From Acinetobacter sp. WCHAc010034 (GTDB lineage: Bacteria > Pseudomonadota > Gammaproteobacteria > Pseudomonadales > Moraxellaceae), in the NCBI RefSeq assembly GCF_001696615.3, contig NZ_CP032279.1, positions 124,001 to 188,000 of the forward strand: a DNA stretch of 64,000 nucleotides, given 5' to 3'. The notes beneath the pieces were generated by a model. The model did not search any database and was not told the DNA's origin. It saw nothing but the letters and a program-made list of their open reading frames with translations. Below, in pieces: positions 1 to 8,429 of this stretch (the first letter of the stretch is position 1; every line of letters begins with the position of its first letter). The translations under genes were made by a program, and so were the position numbers.

Positions 1-651
1 ATTCGGCTGCTGGCCGCGCGCTGTTTTGTAGTACTCAGTTGCTTCTAAAGGGTCAATATCGCTAATTCCCGCTTTTTTAGCTTCTTCAACCGAAGGCGGC
101 AAAAGGTCATTCACCAGATATTCTGCACCGCGCGCTTCCGCCGTATGCTGCTGCGCAACCGCTTCCAGGCCGTCAATTAAAGCCTGCCCTGTCCCGCCAT
201 AACCTTCACGCGTCATGCGGCCAAAATTGACGCCTGTAATTGAAGTCACTGCTTTAATACGGCGCTCGGTCATCGCTGCATTCAGCACATAAGCACCACC
301 GCCGCAGATGCCTAACGCGCCAATCCGATTTTCATCGACATAAGGAAGCGTCACTAAATAATCTGCAGCATAGCGGATGTCTTCGACACGGTGGTAAGGG
401 TTCTCAATAAAACGCGGCTCGCCGCCGCTTTCGCCCTGGAAAGAAGCATCAATGATTAAAACCACAAAACCTGCTTCAGTCAGCGCCTTGCCATAAATAT
501 TGCCTGAAGTCTGCTCTTTACAGCTGCCAATAGGATGAACGCTGATGATTGCAGGATATTTTTTACTTTCATCAAAGCCATTTGGGAATAAGATATTTGC
601 TGCTGACTCCCAAGCTAAGTTTTTATACTTTACCGTCTTCACGTTGAACAC
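1..651 (-). CDS. Alpha/beta hydrolase, YcjY/dienelactone-hydrolase-like (partial, runs off window start)
   Basis: Translating the minus strand from the GTG at 651 gives an unbroken frame of 217 codons that leaves the window at base 1, so the C-terminus is missing. The protein has an alpha/beta-hydrolase fold signature: a beta strand and HPIGS loop near residues 39-43, and a nucleophile elbow GICGGG near residue 114, in which cysteine (about C116) replaces the usual serine, as in dienelactone hydrolases. The expected catalytic His lies in the missing part. A TTG at 660 is an alternative start; a TAA lies just upstream of it. The AraC regulator at 1033-1944 is on the same strand, about 380 bp upstream, and may control it. 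The substrate cannot be inferred. Confidence 0.8.
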   Translation of the reverse strand, partial: MFNVKTVKYKNLAWESAANILFPNGFDESKKYPAIISVHPIGSCKEQTSGNIYGKALTEAGFVVLIIDASFQGESGGEPRFIENPYHRVEDIRYAADYLVTLPYVDENRIGALGICGGGAYVLNAAMTERRIKAVTSITGVNFGRMTREGYGGTGQALIDGLEAVAQQHTAEARGAEYLVNDLLPPSVEEAKKAGISDIDPLEATEYYKTARGQQPN

Positions 652-963
652 CTCACTCAATGATTAGCCTGCAATCTGCTTTTGGATTGGAAGCCTTAAT
701 TTATATTCTCAGTATAAAATTGGAGTGTATCGATGCCTTGCCTATTTCAACGGGAAGTTTGCCTATTTTGTTAATTATTATTTATCATAAATTTATTTTA
801 TTTTTCATAAAGATAAACAAAAAACATCCTCGGTTTATAGACAGTCGGATCTTATTGAAATCATCAAATGCATTATCTATAAAAGCTGTAAGCCTGAATA
901 TTAAGCCTAAATATCCTGTTGTGGCGCAGCGCTGAATAAGCGTGAAGATTCACGGCTGATTGA

Positions 964-995
964 TGAATCGCCATCAGTTTAAATAAGGCGATTCA
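964..995. promoter_or_regulatory. Inverted repeat between the AraC gene and the hydrolase gene
   Basis: TGAATCGCC at 964-972 and GGCGATTCA at 987-995 are perfect 9-bp arms around a 14-nt A/T-rich spacer. There is no T-tract on either side, so an operator or mRNA hairpin is as likely as a terminator. The rest of 652-1032 shows nothing else recognisable. Confidence 0.3.
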
Positions 996-1032
996 CCCTA
1001 TTTGCCAATCCGCTAATGATTAACAGCATCTT

Positions 1033-1944
1033 TCAAGATAAGCCTTGCCGCATGCGCTGAATATCCCGCTGCGGCGGCTCACCAAACAGGCGGCTGTATT
1101 CTCGGCTGAACTGCGAAGCGCTTTCATAGCCTACCAGCCCAGCGGCGCGCCCTGCATCGACGTTTTGATTAAACATCAAATGCCGCGCTTCCTGTAGGCG
1201 CAGCTGCTTTTGATACTGCAATGGGCTCATGCCTGTAGCCGTACGGAAATGCTGTCTAAATGCCGATGGACTCATAAATGCTTTATCCGCTAAGTCATCC
1301 ATACGCATCGGCTGAACATAGTTATGCTTTAACCAATTCACCACTTGGTGAATCTTTTGATTTGCTGAGCCTGATTTCACTAACTGGCGCAAATAGATCC
1401 CGTGCGGGCCATTGAGCAGCCGTACAATAACTTCTTTTTGGATTAAAGGCGCAAGATGCGGAATCATCAAGGGCTCATCCAGTACCTTAGCCAGCCTTAA
1501 AAAAGCATCAATCAAAGGTGCATCGGCTGACTCGACTGAAAAAGAGTGATGAGCGGCATCAGAAATGGCGAAGTCCTCTGCAGGCATCTCCGCCGCCACC
1601 TGATTCACTGTCTGCAGATCCAGCAATAATAAGACAGCCAAAAATGGCTTCTGTGCGGATGCCTGCACAATATGCGAGGTAACAGGCAAGTCAATGGTCG
1701 TTAGCATGCTCTGCCCTTCATGGCAGTGATAGACCTGATCGCCTATAACGACTTCTTTTTCGCCCTGCAAAATAATGCCGATACCTAAGTTATAAATGCA
1801 ATGCGTACTGTCAACAGGACGCATTCGGCTGTGGAAGGAAAGCTGGGGAATTACAGATACATAATCACCTTGCACCTCAGCCAGACGCGAAACAATGCGG
1901 GTGAGCTGCTCAGCATTCGTATTTCTTTCAACAGGGCTTGCCAT
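1033..1944 (-). CDS. AraC family transcriptional regulator (AraC_N type, YqhC-like)
   Basis: This is a 303-aa protein with an N-terminal cupin-like AraC_N domain (roughly residues 25-180, including a segment GIGIILQGEKEVVIGD) and a C-terminal double helix-turn-helix (roughly 200-298). The second helix pair carries the typical GYESASQFSREYSRLFGEPP stretch. This architecture matches E. coli YqhC and related activators that often sit beside oxidoreductase or hydrolase genes. It is upstream of, and on the same strand as, the partial hydrolase at 1-651, which makes that gene the natural candidate target. The ligand is unknown. The family call is secure; the regulatory link is inference from position. 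Confidence 0.88.
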   Translation of the reverse strand: MASPVERNTNAEQLTRIVSRLAEVQGDYVSVIPQLSFHSRMRPVDSTHCIYNLGIGIILQGEKEVVIGDQVYHCHEGQSMLTTIDLPVTSHIVQASAQKPFLAVLLLLDLQTVNQVAAEMPAEDFAISDAAHHSFSVESADAPLIDAFLRLAKVLDEPLMIPHLAPLIQKEVIVRLLNGPHGIYLRQLVKSGSANQKIHQVVNWLKHNYVQPMRMDDLADKAFMSPSAFRQHFRTATGMSPLQYQKQLRLQEARHLMFNQNVDAGRAAGLVGYESASQFSREYSRLFGEPPQRDIQRMRQGLS

Positions 1945-2166
1945 AGCGGGGTATTTTGTCCTTCTAAAAATCTGCAGAAAAATGCACGGCGCCCAGCTTA
2001 TCTATTGCATGGCGTCTTTGCGGCGTATGTGAAGATTATCTCTAATTTAACCGCATATGAGTATATCTATATTTTTTCATCATAAGCCTTGGCTATTGAG
2101 GCGTCGTGGATGCATGCCGGCAATAACTGCGGCATAGAAAGTGATTATGAATATACTGTAGACGAT

Positions 2167-2202
2167 AAAACGGCTCGGCAGCCTTAATCAGCTGCCGAAC
2201 CG
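2167..2202 (-). terminator. Rho-independent terminator after the acyl-CoA ligase gene
   Basis: On the minus strand a 12-bp stem (CGGTTCGGCAGC pairing with GCTGCCGAGCCG, one G-U pair) with an 8-nt loop is followed by TTTT. It lies 27 bp past the stop of the gene ending at 2229. Confidence 0.75.
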
Positions 2203-2228
2203 TTACAAAAAAGCGCTATGCAGGCTAA

Positions 2229-3920
2229 TCAGGCAATATCTTCAAGCAGATTCAGCTCCTGACGCATAAATTCCTGCAGCTTGAATTTCTGCGCCTTGCC
2301 GGAAGCCGTCATTGGAAATTCAGTAAAGAAACGCACATAGCGCGGCACTTTGTTGTGGGAAATATGTTCTGCGCAGTATCTGCGGATTTCTTCTTCGCTG
2401 GACTGGTGATGGTCATGCAGAATAATGCATGCGCAAAGCTCTTCGCCATAGCGCGCATCCGGCAGGCCAATAACCTGCACATCAGAAACATCCGGATGGG
2501 TATACAGGAAATCTTCAATTTCCTTCGGAAACAGGTTTTCGCCGCCGCGGATGACCACATCCTTAATGCGGCCTTTGATTTTCACAAAGCCGTCATTGTC
2601 CATTTCCGCAATATCGCCGGTATGCATCCACTTGGCGACATCAATGACTTCGCCGGTTTTATCATTGTCTTCCCAGTAGCCCAGCATCACTGAATAGCCG
2701 CGCACGCAGAGTTCGCCAAGCTTGCCGCGCGGCACCAGCTTGCCGTTTTCATCGACAATCTTGATTTCAAGATGCGGATGAACCCGCCCGACCGTTCCGA
2801 CGCGGTGTTCCACAGAATCTGAAGTTGAGCTTTGCGCGCTGACAGGCGCAGTTTCAGTCATGCCGTAGCAGATGGTGATTTCGGACATATGCATCCGCTC
2901 AATCACGCGCTGCATGATTTCACGCGGGCATGGGCTGCCGGCCATAATGCCGGTGCGCAGGCTGGAGAGGTCAAACTCATCGAACTGTTCATGCTCAAGC
3001 ACGGCGATGAACATGGTCGGAACGCCGTAAGCCGCAGTGCATTTTTCCTGCTGAATCGCTTTAAGCGTATCCAGCGGGTTAAATGCCGCCGATGGATAGA
3101 TCATGGCGGAACCGTGCGTAATGCAGGCCAGATTGCCCATCACCATGCCGAAGCAGTGGAATAAAGGCACCGAAATGCACACCCGGTCTTGCGGCGTCAA
3201 ATGAATCGCTTCGCCGACAAAATAGCCATTATTCAAAATGTTATTGTGGGTCAGCATGGTGCCTTTAGGGTTGCCGGTGGTGCCGGATGTAAACTGGATA
3301 TTAATAGTTTCATCAAACTGCAGATCGGCGCCAATCGCCTGCAGCTGCTCCAGCTGTGACGGCGCGGGTTCAGGCAGCAAGTCCGCAAAGCGGTGAATGC
3401 CTGCATGCGCTTGATTGTCAATTTTAATAATGTGCTTTAAATGCGGCAGGCGTTTTGCGGACAGCAGCTTGCCGGATGACTGCGCAATTTCCGGGGCAAT
3501 TTTGCTTAGAATCTCCTGATAATTGCTGCTCTTGAACTGCGATGCAATCACCAGCGCCTTGCAGGACACTTTATTCAGCACATATTCAAGCTCGCTGCTT
3601 TTGTATGCAGGATTCAAATTGACTAAAATAATGCCGGCTTTAAACGCCGCAAACTGGGTAATGGTCCATTCCACGCAGTTGGGTGACCAAATTGCAAGCC
3701 GGTCGCCTTTCTGCAGGCCCAATTTAAGCAGGCTGCAGGCAAAAGCATTCACCTGCGCCTGCAGCTGCCTATAGCTTAAGCGCACATCCTGATGCACGCT
3801 GATCACAGCATCCTGATCCGCATACTGCTGACAGGCCTGATCGAACTTTTCACCAATGGTCATCCCCAGTAAGGGCTGACTGCTGGTTCCATAGGCGTAA
3901 CTTAACCGTTCTTGTGCCAT
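2229..3920 (-). CDS. AMP-dependent acyl-CoA synthetase/ligase next to the leucine-degradation genes
   Basis: This 563-aa enzyme is an ANL-superfamily acyl-CoA ligase. It has the P-loop TSGTTGNPKG at residues 211-220, the GYGMTET-like motif as CYGMTETAPVS near 350, the hinge region GRIKDVVIRGGENLFPKEIE near 455-475, and the C-terminal lysine motif TASGKAQKFK near 543. It would activate a short- or medium-chain acid by way of an acyl-AMP. Start: ATG at 3920 preceded by AAGGAGAG. It follows the TetR gene by 92 bp on the same strand, divergent from the liu operon. A role in activating isovalerate or related branched acids is inferred from context, not from the sequence. Confidence 0.87.
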   Translation of the reverse strand: MAQERLSYAYGTSSQPLLGMTIGEKFDQACQQYADQDAVISVHQDVRLSYRQLQAQVNAFACSLLKLGLQKGDRLAIWSPNCVEWTITQFAAFKAGIILVNLNPAYKSSELEYVLNKVSCKALVIASQFKSSNYQEILSKIAPEIAQSSGKLLSAKRLPHLKHIIKIDNQAHAGIHRFADLLPEPAPSQLEQLQAIGADLQFDETINIQFTSGTTGNPKGTMLTHNNILNNGYFVGEAIHLTPQDRVCISVPLFHCFGMVMGNLACITHGSAMIYPSAAFNPLDTLKAIQQEKCTAAYGVPTMFIAVLEHEQFDEFDLSSLRTGIMAGSPCPREIMQRVIERMHMSEITICYGMTETAPVSAQSSTSDSVEHRVGTVGRVHPHLEIKIVDENGKLVPRGKLGELCVRGYSVMLGYWEDNDKTGEVIDVAKWMHTGDIAEMDNDGFVKIKGRIKDVVIRGGENLFPKEIEDFLYTHPDVSDVQVIGLPDARYGEELCACIILHDHHQSSEEEIRRYCAEHISHNKVPRYVRFFTEFPMTASGKAQKFKLQEFMRQELNLLEDIA

Positions 3921-4012
3921 TGAATCACTCTCCTTGATTCTTTGTAATTATGATTCTTTCACTTTAATTGTTTTGACCCAGGACGCCTTTCCCGCACAGC
4001 CTTATTTTGCGC

Positions 4013-4648
4013 TTAAACGCTTATTTTCTCCTCTGCATGCACAACTCCGCTGACGCAAAAATCGGCTGTCTGCTTGATAAAGTAGTCCTTATAGGCCTGA
4101 TCAAACATGACATTTTTGGATGGATTCAAAGGCTCAATCACCACAAAAGTCATTGCGCCAACCACGCACAGCGCTGCGGTGTTCAAGTCTTCAAATCCGA
4201 ACTCGCCGTTGATTTTCCCTTCGGCAAGTATTTCGTTAATGCTCTGCTTAATCAGCTGCTTGCTGCGGAAACGCTCATGCTCTATCAACGGATCGACAGG
4301 CTCAAACATCAGCGAATACGACAGCTGCGGACTGTTCAGGGCGCGCTTGACAAAGGTGGTCACCGCCTTGTGCAGCTTCTGCTTTGCCGGAAGGTCACTG
4401 GCAGCAATGGCATTCAGAATCTGAATTTCATGCTGTATGGCTTCCGCCAGAACTTCTATCAGCACTTGGCTTTTGTTATCGAAATAACGGTAAACCAGGC
4501 CGCTGGATACGCCTGCGCGCTCAGCAATCGCCTGAATCTGCGCATCCTTAAATCCGCCTTGAGCAATCAGTTCACGTGCAGACTGCAGAATCGTCTGACG
4601 GTTCTGCTCCATGCGTTCCTGCATCAATGATGATCTTTTATAACTCAT
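4013..4648 (-). CDS. TetR/AcrR family transcriptional regulator of the adjacent acyl-CoA genes
   Basis: The frame is open from 4687, but I prefer the ATG at 4648 (MSYKRSSLMQ...), which gives 211 aa and leaves the palindromes in the intergenic gap outside the coding region. The N-terminal TetR helix-turn-helix is clear: a segment like TILQSARELIAQGGF followed by AERAGVSSGLVYRYFDNKSQVL at residues about 20-65. The C-terminal ligand domain is ordinary for the family. The gene is divergent from liuA, with a gap of about 150 bp between the chosen starts, and is followed by the acyl-CoA ligase. It probably represses both directions and responds to an acyl-CoA or branched-chain intermediate; that is inference. 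Pseudomonas liu clusters use a MerR-type regulator (LiuR) instead. Confidence 0.85.
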   Translation of the reverse strand: MSYKRSSLMQERMEQNRQTILQSARELIAQGGFKDAQIQAIAERAGVSSGLVYRYFDNKSQVLIEVLAEAIQHEIQILNAIAASDLPAKQKLHKAVTTFVKRALNSPQLSYSLMFEPVDPLIEHERFRSKQLIKQSINEILAEGKINGEFGFEDLNTAALCVVGAMTFVVIEPLNPSKNVMFDQAYKDYFIKQTADFCVSGVVHAEEKISV

Positions 4649-4668
4649 AATCTTATTCTCAACCAGAT

Positions 4669-4706
4669 AAAATGAATTGTAAATCATTTTGTGAATTTTA
4701 ATTCAC
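4669..4706. promoter_or_regulatory. Two operator-like palindromes between the TetR gene and liuA
   Basis: GTGAATT-TT-AATTCAC at 4691-4706 is a perfect 7-bp inverted repeat. Immediately beside it, 4669-4690 reads AAAATGAATTGTAAATCATTTT, an imperfect palindrome with AAAATGA/TCATTTT outer arms. Both share a TGAATT core. Size and position suit TetR-family operators that control the two divergent promoters. Confidence 0.5.
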
Positions 4707-4794
4707 TTTTTCAAAAAATCGTTGTATGGTAAAAATCAGGCACAACAAAAATGCTTTTTGGAACAACAAATATAACCTCAGGATGAATGAAGAA

Positions 4795-5967
4795 ATGAAC
4801 CTGCAAAGCTTAAACTTCGGCTTGGATGAAACCCTGCTTGCCCTGCGTGATTCAATTGCAGCTTTCTGCGCCAAGGAAATTGCGCCGATTGCCCAGCAAA
4901 TTGATCAGGACAATAAATTCCCCGCCCAGCTGTGGAAAAAATTCGGCGATATGGGCTTGTTGGGCCTGACGGTCAGCGAGGAATACGGCGGCACCAATCT
5001 GGGCTATCTAGCGCATATTATTGCCATGCAGGAAATTTCCCGCGCATCTGCAGCGGTTGGCCTGTCCTACGGCGCACATTCTAACTTATGCGTGAACCAA
5101 ATTAAGCGCAACGGCTCAGAAGAGCAGAAAAAACGCTATCTGCCTAAGCTGGTTTCCGGCGATTTTGTCGGCGCGCTTGCCATGTCAGAGCCGAATGCCG
5201 GTTCAGACGTGGTCAGCATGAAGCTGAAAGCTGAAGACTGCGGCGACCACTACCTGCTGAACGGCTCAAAAATGTGGATCACTAACGGCGGAGATGCGGA
5301 TGTTCTGGTGGTATATGCCAAAACTGACCTCCGGGCGGGCGCCAAAGGCATGACGGCTTTTCTGGTGGAAAAAGATATGCCCGGCTTCAGCCACGGCACG
5401 CATCTGGACAAATTGGGCATGCGCGGTTCAAACACCTATCCGCTATTTTTCGACAATGTCGCCGTGCCTAAGGAAAATGTGCTGGGCGGCGTCGGAAACG
5501 GCACCAAAGTCCTCATGAGCGGCCTGGACTATGAGCGCGCGGTTTTAAGCGCTGGGCCATTGGGCATTATGGATGCCTGCATGGATACGGTGATTCCCTA
5601 CATTCATGAGCGCAAGCAGTTCGGTCAGGCTTTGGGCGAGTTCCAATTAATGCAGGGCAAAATTGCCGATATGTATTCAACATGGCTGGCCTGCAAAGCC
5701 CTTGTATATGCCGTGGGCGCTGAGTGCGACAAAGCGGAGCACAGCCGCAGCCTGCGCAAAGATGCTGCCAGCGCAATTCTATACGCTGCTGAAAAAGCCA
5801 CATGGATGGCCGGCGAAACCATCCAGACCTTGGGCGGCAACGGCTACATCAATGAATTTTCCGCTGGCCGCCTATGGCGCGACGCGAAACTGTATGAAAT
5901 TGGCGCCGGCACCTCTGAAATCCGCCGCATGTTAATTGGCCGTGAACTGTTTAACGAAACCAAATAA
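4795..5967 (+). CDS. liuA: Isovaleryl-CoA dehydrogenase
   Basis: FAD-dependent acyl-CoA dehydrogenase that oxidises isovaleryl-CoA to 3-methylcrotonyl-CoA in leucine degradation. With the ATG at 4795 it is 390 aa, the usual family length; ATGs at 4783 and 4726 are possible but give N-terminal extensions. Visible motifs include [15 protein letters not shown] (FAD/substrate region), [17 protein letters not shown], the catalytic glutamate in [13 protein letters not shown] (the position typical of isovaleryl-CoA dehydrogenases rather than the C-terminal Glu of most acyl-CoA dehydrogenases), and a C-terminal [11 protein letters not shown] motif. First gene of liuABCDE; the gap to liuB is 34 bp. 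Confidence 0.93.
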   Translation: MNLQSLNFGLDETLLALRDSIAAFCAKEIAPIAQQIDQDNKFPAQLWKKFGDMGLLGLTVSEEYGGTNLGYLAHIIAMQEISRASAAVGLSYGAHSNLCVNQIKRNGSEEQKKRYLPKLVSGDFVGALAMSEPNAGSDVVSMKLKAEDCGDHYLLNGSKMWITNGGDADVLVVYAKTDLRAGAKGMTAFLVEKDMPGFSHGTHLDKLGMRGSNTYPLFFDNVAVPKENVLGGVGNGTKVLMSGLDYERAVLSAGPLGIMDACMDTVIPYIHERKQFGQALGEFQLMQGKIADMYSTWLACKALVYAVGAECDKAEHSRSLRKDAASAILYAAEKATWMAGETIQTLGGNGYINEFSAGRLWRDAKLYEIGAGTSEIRRMLIGRELFNETK

Positions 5968-6001
5968 AAAAACATTTTCAGCATTAACAGGGATGTTCAG
6001 A

Positions 6002-7603
6002 ATGAATACATTGCAAAGCAAAATCAATATCCGCAGTGATGACTTTAAAACCAATCAGGCCGCCATGCAGCTGCTGGTGGATGACTTGAAGCAGAAAGCG
6101 CAGCAGATTGCACTGGGCGGCGGCGAAAAAGCCCGCGAAAAGCATTTAGCCCGCGGCAAGCTGCTGCCCCGTGAACGGGTCGATCATCTGATTGACGCAG
6201 GCACGGCATTTCTGGAAATTGGCCAATTGGCTGCCTATCAAGTCTATGCGGATGATGTCCCGGCTGCCGGCGTGATTGCCGGCATTGGGCAGGTCAATGG
6301 CGTGGCCTGCATGATTGTGGCCAATGATGCGACTGTTAAAGGCGGAACCTACTATCCGCTGACGGTTAAAAAGCATTTGCGCGCGCAGGAAATTGCCGAG
6401 CAGAACCATTTGCCGTGCATTTATCTGGTCGATTCAGGCGGCGCTTACCTGCCGATGCAGGATGAAGTTTTCCCTGACCGCGATCATTTCGGGCGGATTT
6501 TCTACAATCAGGCGCGGATGTCGAGCCAAGGCATTGCGCAAATTGCCGTAGTGATGGGCAGCTGCACCGCCGGCGGCGCTTATGTGCCTGCCATGTCAGA
6601 TGAAACCATTATTGTCCGCAATCAAGGCACCATTTTCTTGGGCGGACCGCCTTTGGTGAAGGCCGCAACCGGTGAAGTGGTCAGCAGTGAAGACTTGGGC
6701 GGCGGCGATGTGCATACGCGCCTATCCGGCGTCGCGGATCATCTGGCTGAAAGCGATGAGCACGCTATTGCGATTGCCCGCAACATTGTGGCGAACCTGA
6801 ATAAAAAACCGCATCAGGCCGCAGCCGAAATTGACGCGCCGCTGTTTGATGCAAAAGAACTGTACGGCATTATCCCGAGCGACGCGCGCAAGCCTTTTGA
6901 TGTGCGTGAAGTGATTGCCCGCATTGTTGACGGTTCCCGCTTTGATGAGTTTAAAGCGCGCTTCGGCAATACCTTAATCACCGGCTTTGCTGAACTGTTC
7001 GGCATGAAAGTCGGCATTATCGCCAATAACGGGATTCTGTTCTCAGAGTCTGCGCAAAAAGGCGCGCACTTTATTGAACTGTGCACTCAGCGTAATATTC
7101 CATTGCTCTTCATTCAGAACATTACCGGCTTTATGGTCGGCCGCCAGTATGAAAATGAAGGCATCGCCAAAAATGGCGCCAAACTGGTGATGGCGGTTGC
7201 CAATGCCAACGTGCCTAAGCTGACGCTGGTGATTGGCGGCTCTTTTGGCGCAGGCAACTACGGCATGTGCGGCCGCGCCTACTCCCCGCGCTTCCTCTGG
7301 ACGTGGCCGAATTCACGCATTTCCGTGATGGGCGGTGAACAGGCATCAAGCGTATTATCGACCTTAAAGCGCGATCAAATTGAACAAAAAGGTGAAACCT
7401 GGTCAGCAGAACAGGAAGATCAGTTCAAACAGCCGATCCGCGAGCAGTACGAACGCCAAGGGCACCCTTACTATGCTTCATCGCGCCTTTGGGATGACGG
7501 CGTAATTGACCCGGCGCAGACCCGCCATGTATTGGGCCTGAGCTTAGCTGCGGCAATGAATGCGCCTATTGTGCCGACTAAATTCGGCGTATTCCGCATG
7601 TAA
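6002..7603 (+). CDS. liuB: Methylcrotonyl-CoA carboxylase, beta (carboxyltransferase) subunit
   Basis: 533 aa from the ATG at 6002, preceded by AGGGA; an upstream in-frame ATG at 5936 would overlap liuA and is less likely. This subunit transfers CO2 from carboxybiotin to 3-methylcrotonyl-CoA, forming 3-methylglutaconyl-CoA. It shows the crotonase-fold carboxyltransferase landmarks: [17 protein letters not shown] near 190, [35 protein letters not shown] near 370, and [20 protein letters not shown] near 410, which form the two oxyanion-hole regions. It partners with the biotin-carrying alpha subunit LiuD encoded two genes downstream. Confidence 0.94.
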   Translation: MNTLQSKINIRSDDFKTNQAAMQLLVDDLKQKAQQIALGGGEKAREKHLARGKLLPRERVDHLIDAGTAFLEIGQLAAYQVYADDVPAAGVIAGIGQVNGVACMIVANDATVKGGTYYPLTVKKHLRAQEIAEQNHLPCIYLVDSGGAYLPMQDEVFPDRDHFGRIFYNQARMSSQGIAQIAVVMGSCTAGGAYVPAMSDETIIVRNQGTIFLGGPPLVKAATGEVVSSEDLGGGDVHTRLSGVADHLAESDEHAIAIARNIVANLNKKPHQAAAEIDAPLFDAKELYGIIPSDARKPFDVREVIARIVDGSRFDEFKARFGNTLITGFAELFGMKVGIIANNGILFSESAQKGAHFIELCTQRNIPLLFIQNITGFMVGRQYENEGIAKNGAKLVMAVANANVPKLTLVIGGSFGAGNYGMCGRAYSPRFLWTWPNSRISVMGGEQASSVLSTLKRDQIEQKGETWSAEQEDQFKQPIREQYERQGHPYYASSRLWDDGVIDPAQTRHVLGLSLAAAMNAPIVPTKFGVFRM

Positions 7604-7615
7604 GAGGGATGAAAA

Positions 7616-8410
7616 ATGACTTATCAATTTTTACAGCTCGAACAGGCCAATCAGGTGGCAACGGTTTGGATCAACCGCGCCGAACTGCACAATGCCTTCA
7701 ATACCGCCGTCATTGAAGAGCTGCAACACTGCTTTACTTATTTAAATGCGCAGGATGATGTGCGCGTGGTGGTGCTGGCGGGACGCGGCAAAAGCTTTTC
7801 CGCCGGCGCTGACTTGAACTGGATGAAGCAGGCCGGACAGGCTTCGCAGCAGGACAATGAAGCCGATGCGCTGAAGCTGGCGAAGATGCTGCAAAGCCTT
7901 GCCGGCTTAAAGCAGCCGACCATTGCGCGGGTGCACGGCATTGCTTTCGGCGGCGGCATGGGGCTGGCTTCGGCCTGCGATATCTGCATTGCCAGCACCG
8001 ATGCAAAATTTGCCACCTCTGAAGTCCGCCTGGGCTTGGCGCCCTCCACCATCAGCCCTTATGTGATCCGCGCGATTGGCGCGCGCCAGGCTTCGCGCTA
8101 CTTCTTAACTGCAGAGCGCATTTCCGCGCAGCAGGCTAAGGAGATCGGCTTAGCGCATGAAGTCACCGTGCCGGAACAGCTCGACAGCAAGCTGGATGAA
8201 ATCATCCAGGCGCTGCTGCTGGGCGGCCCGCAGGCGCAGGCGTCTTCCAAGCAGCTGATTCAAATGGTGGATCAGCAGATTTTAACCGAACAGCTGCTGC
8301 TGCAGACCGCGCAGCATATTGCCCATGTGCGTCAGGGAAATGAGGCTAAAAACGGCTTAAGCGCTTTTTTAGACAAGCAGAGCCCTTCTTGGATCAAGAC
8401 CACAGCATAA
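7616..8410 (+). CDS. liuC: Methylglutaconyl-CoA hydratase (enoyl-CoA hydratase family)
   Basis: 264-aa crotonase-family enzyme that hydrates 3-methylglutaconyl-CoA to HMG-CoA. It starts 12 bp after liuB with AGGGATG as ribosome site. The oxyanion-hole motif SFSAGADLNWMKQAG (residues about 60-75) and the second motif HGIAFGGGMGLASACD (about 105-120) are intact, with TSEVRLGLAPSTISPYV following, as in AUH-type hydratases. Its place between the two carboxylase subunits is standard for liu clusters and makes the specific call more secure than homology to generic enoyl-CoA hydratases would. Confidence 0.92.
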   Translation: MTYQFLQLEQANQVATVWINRAELHNAFNTAVIEELQHCFTYLNAQDDVRVVVLAGRGKSFSAGADLNWMKQAGQASQQDNEADALKLAKMLQSLAGLKQPTIARVHGIAFGGGMGLASACDICIASTDAKFATSEVRLGLAPSTISPYVIRAIGARQASRYFLTAERISAQQAKEIGLAHEVTVPEQLDSKLDEIIQALLLGGPQAQASSKQLIQMVDQQILTEQLLLQTAQHIAHVRQGNEAKNGLSAFLDKQSPSWIKTTA

Positions 8411-8429
8411 CAACAATAAGGAAATGACG

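Noticed and set aside
660..935. 91-codon plus-strand frame rich in Ile/Leu between the hydrolase and AraC genes
   Set aside because: It lies in an A/T-rich promoter region with no ribosome site; the composition reflects base content rather than coding.
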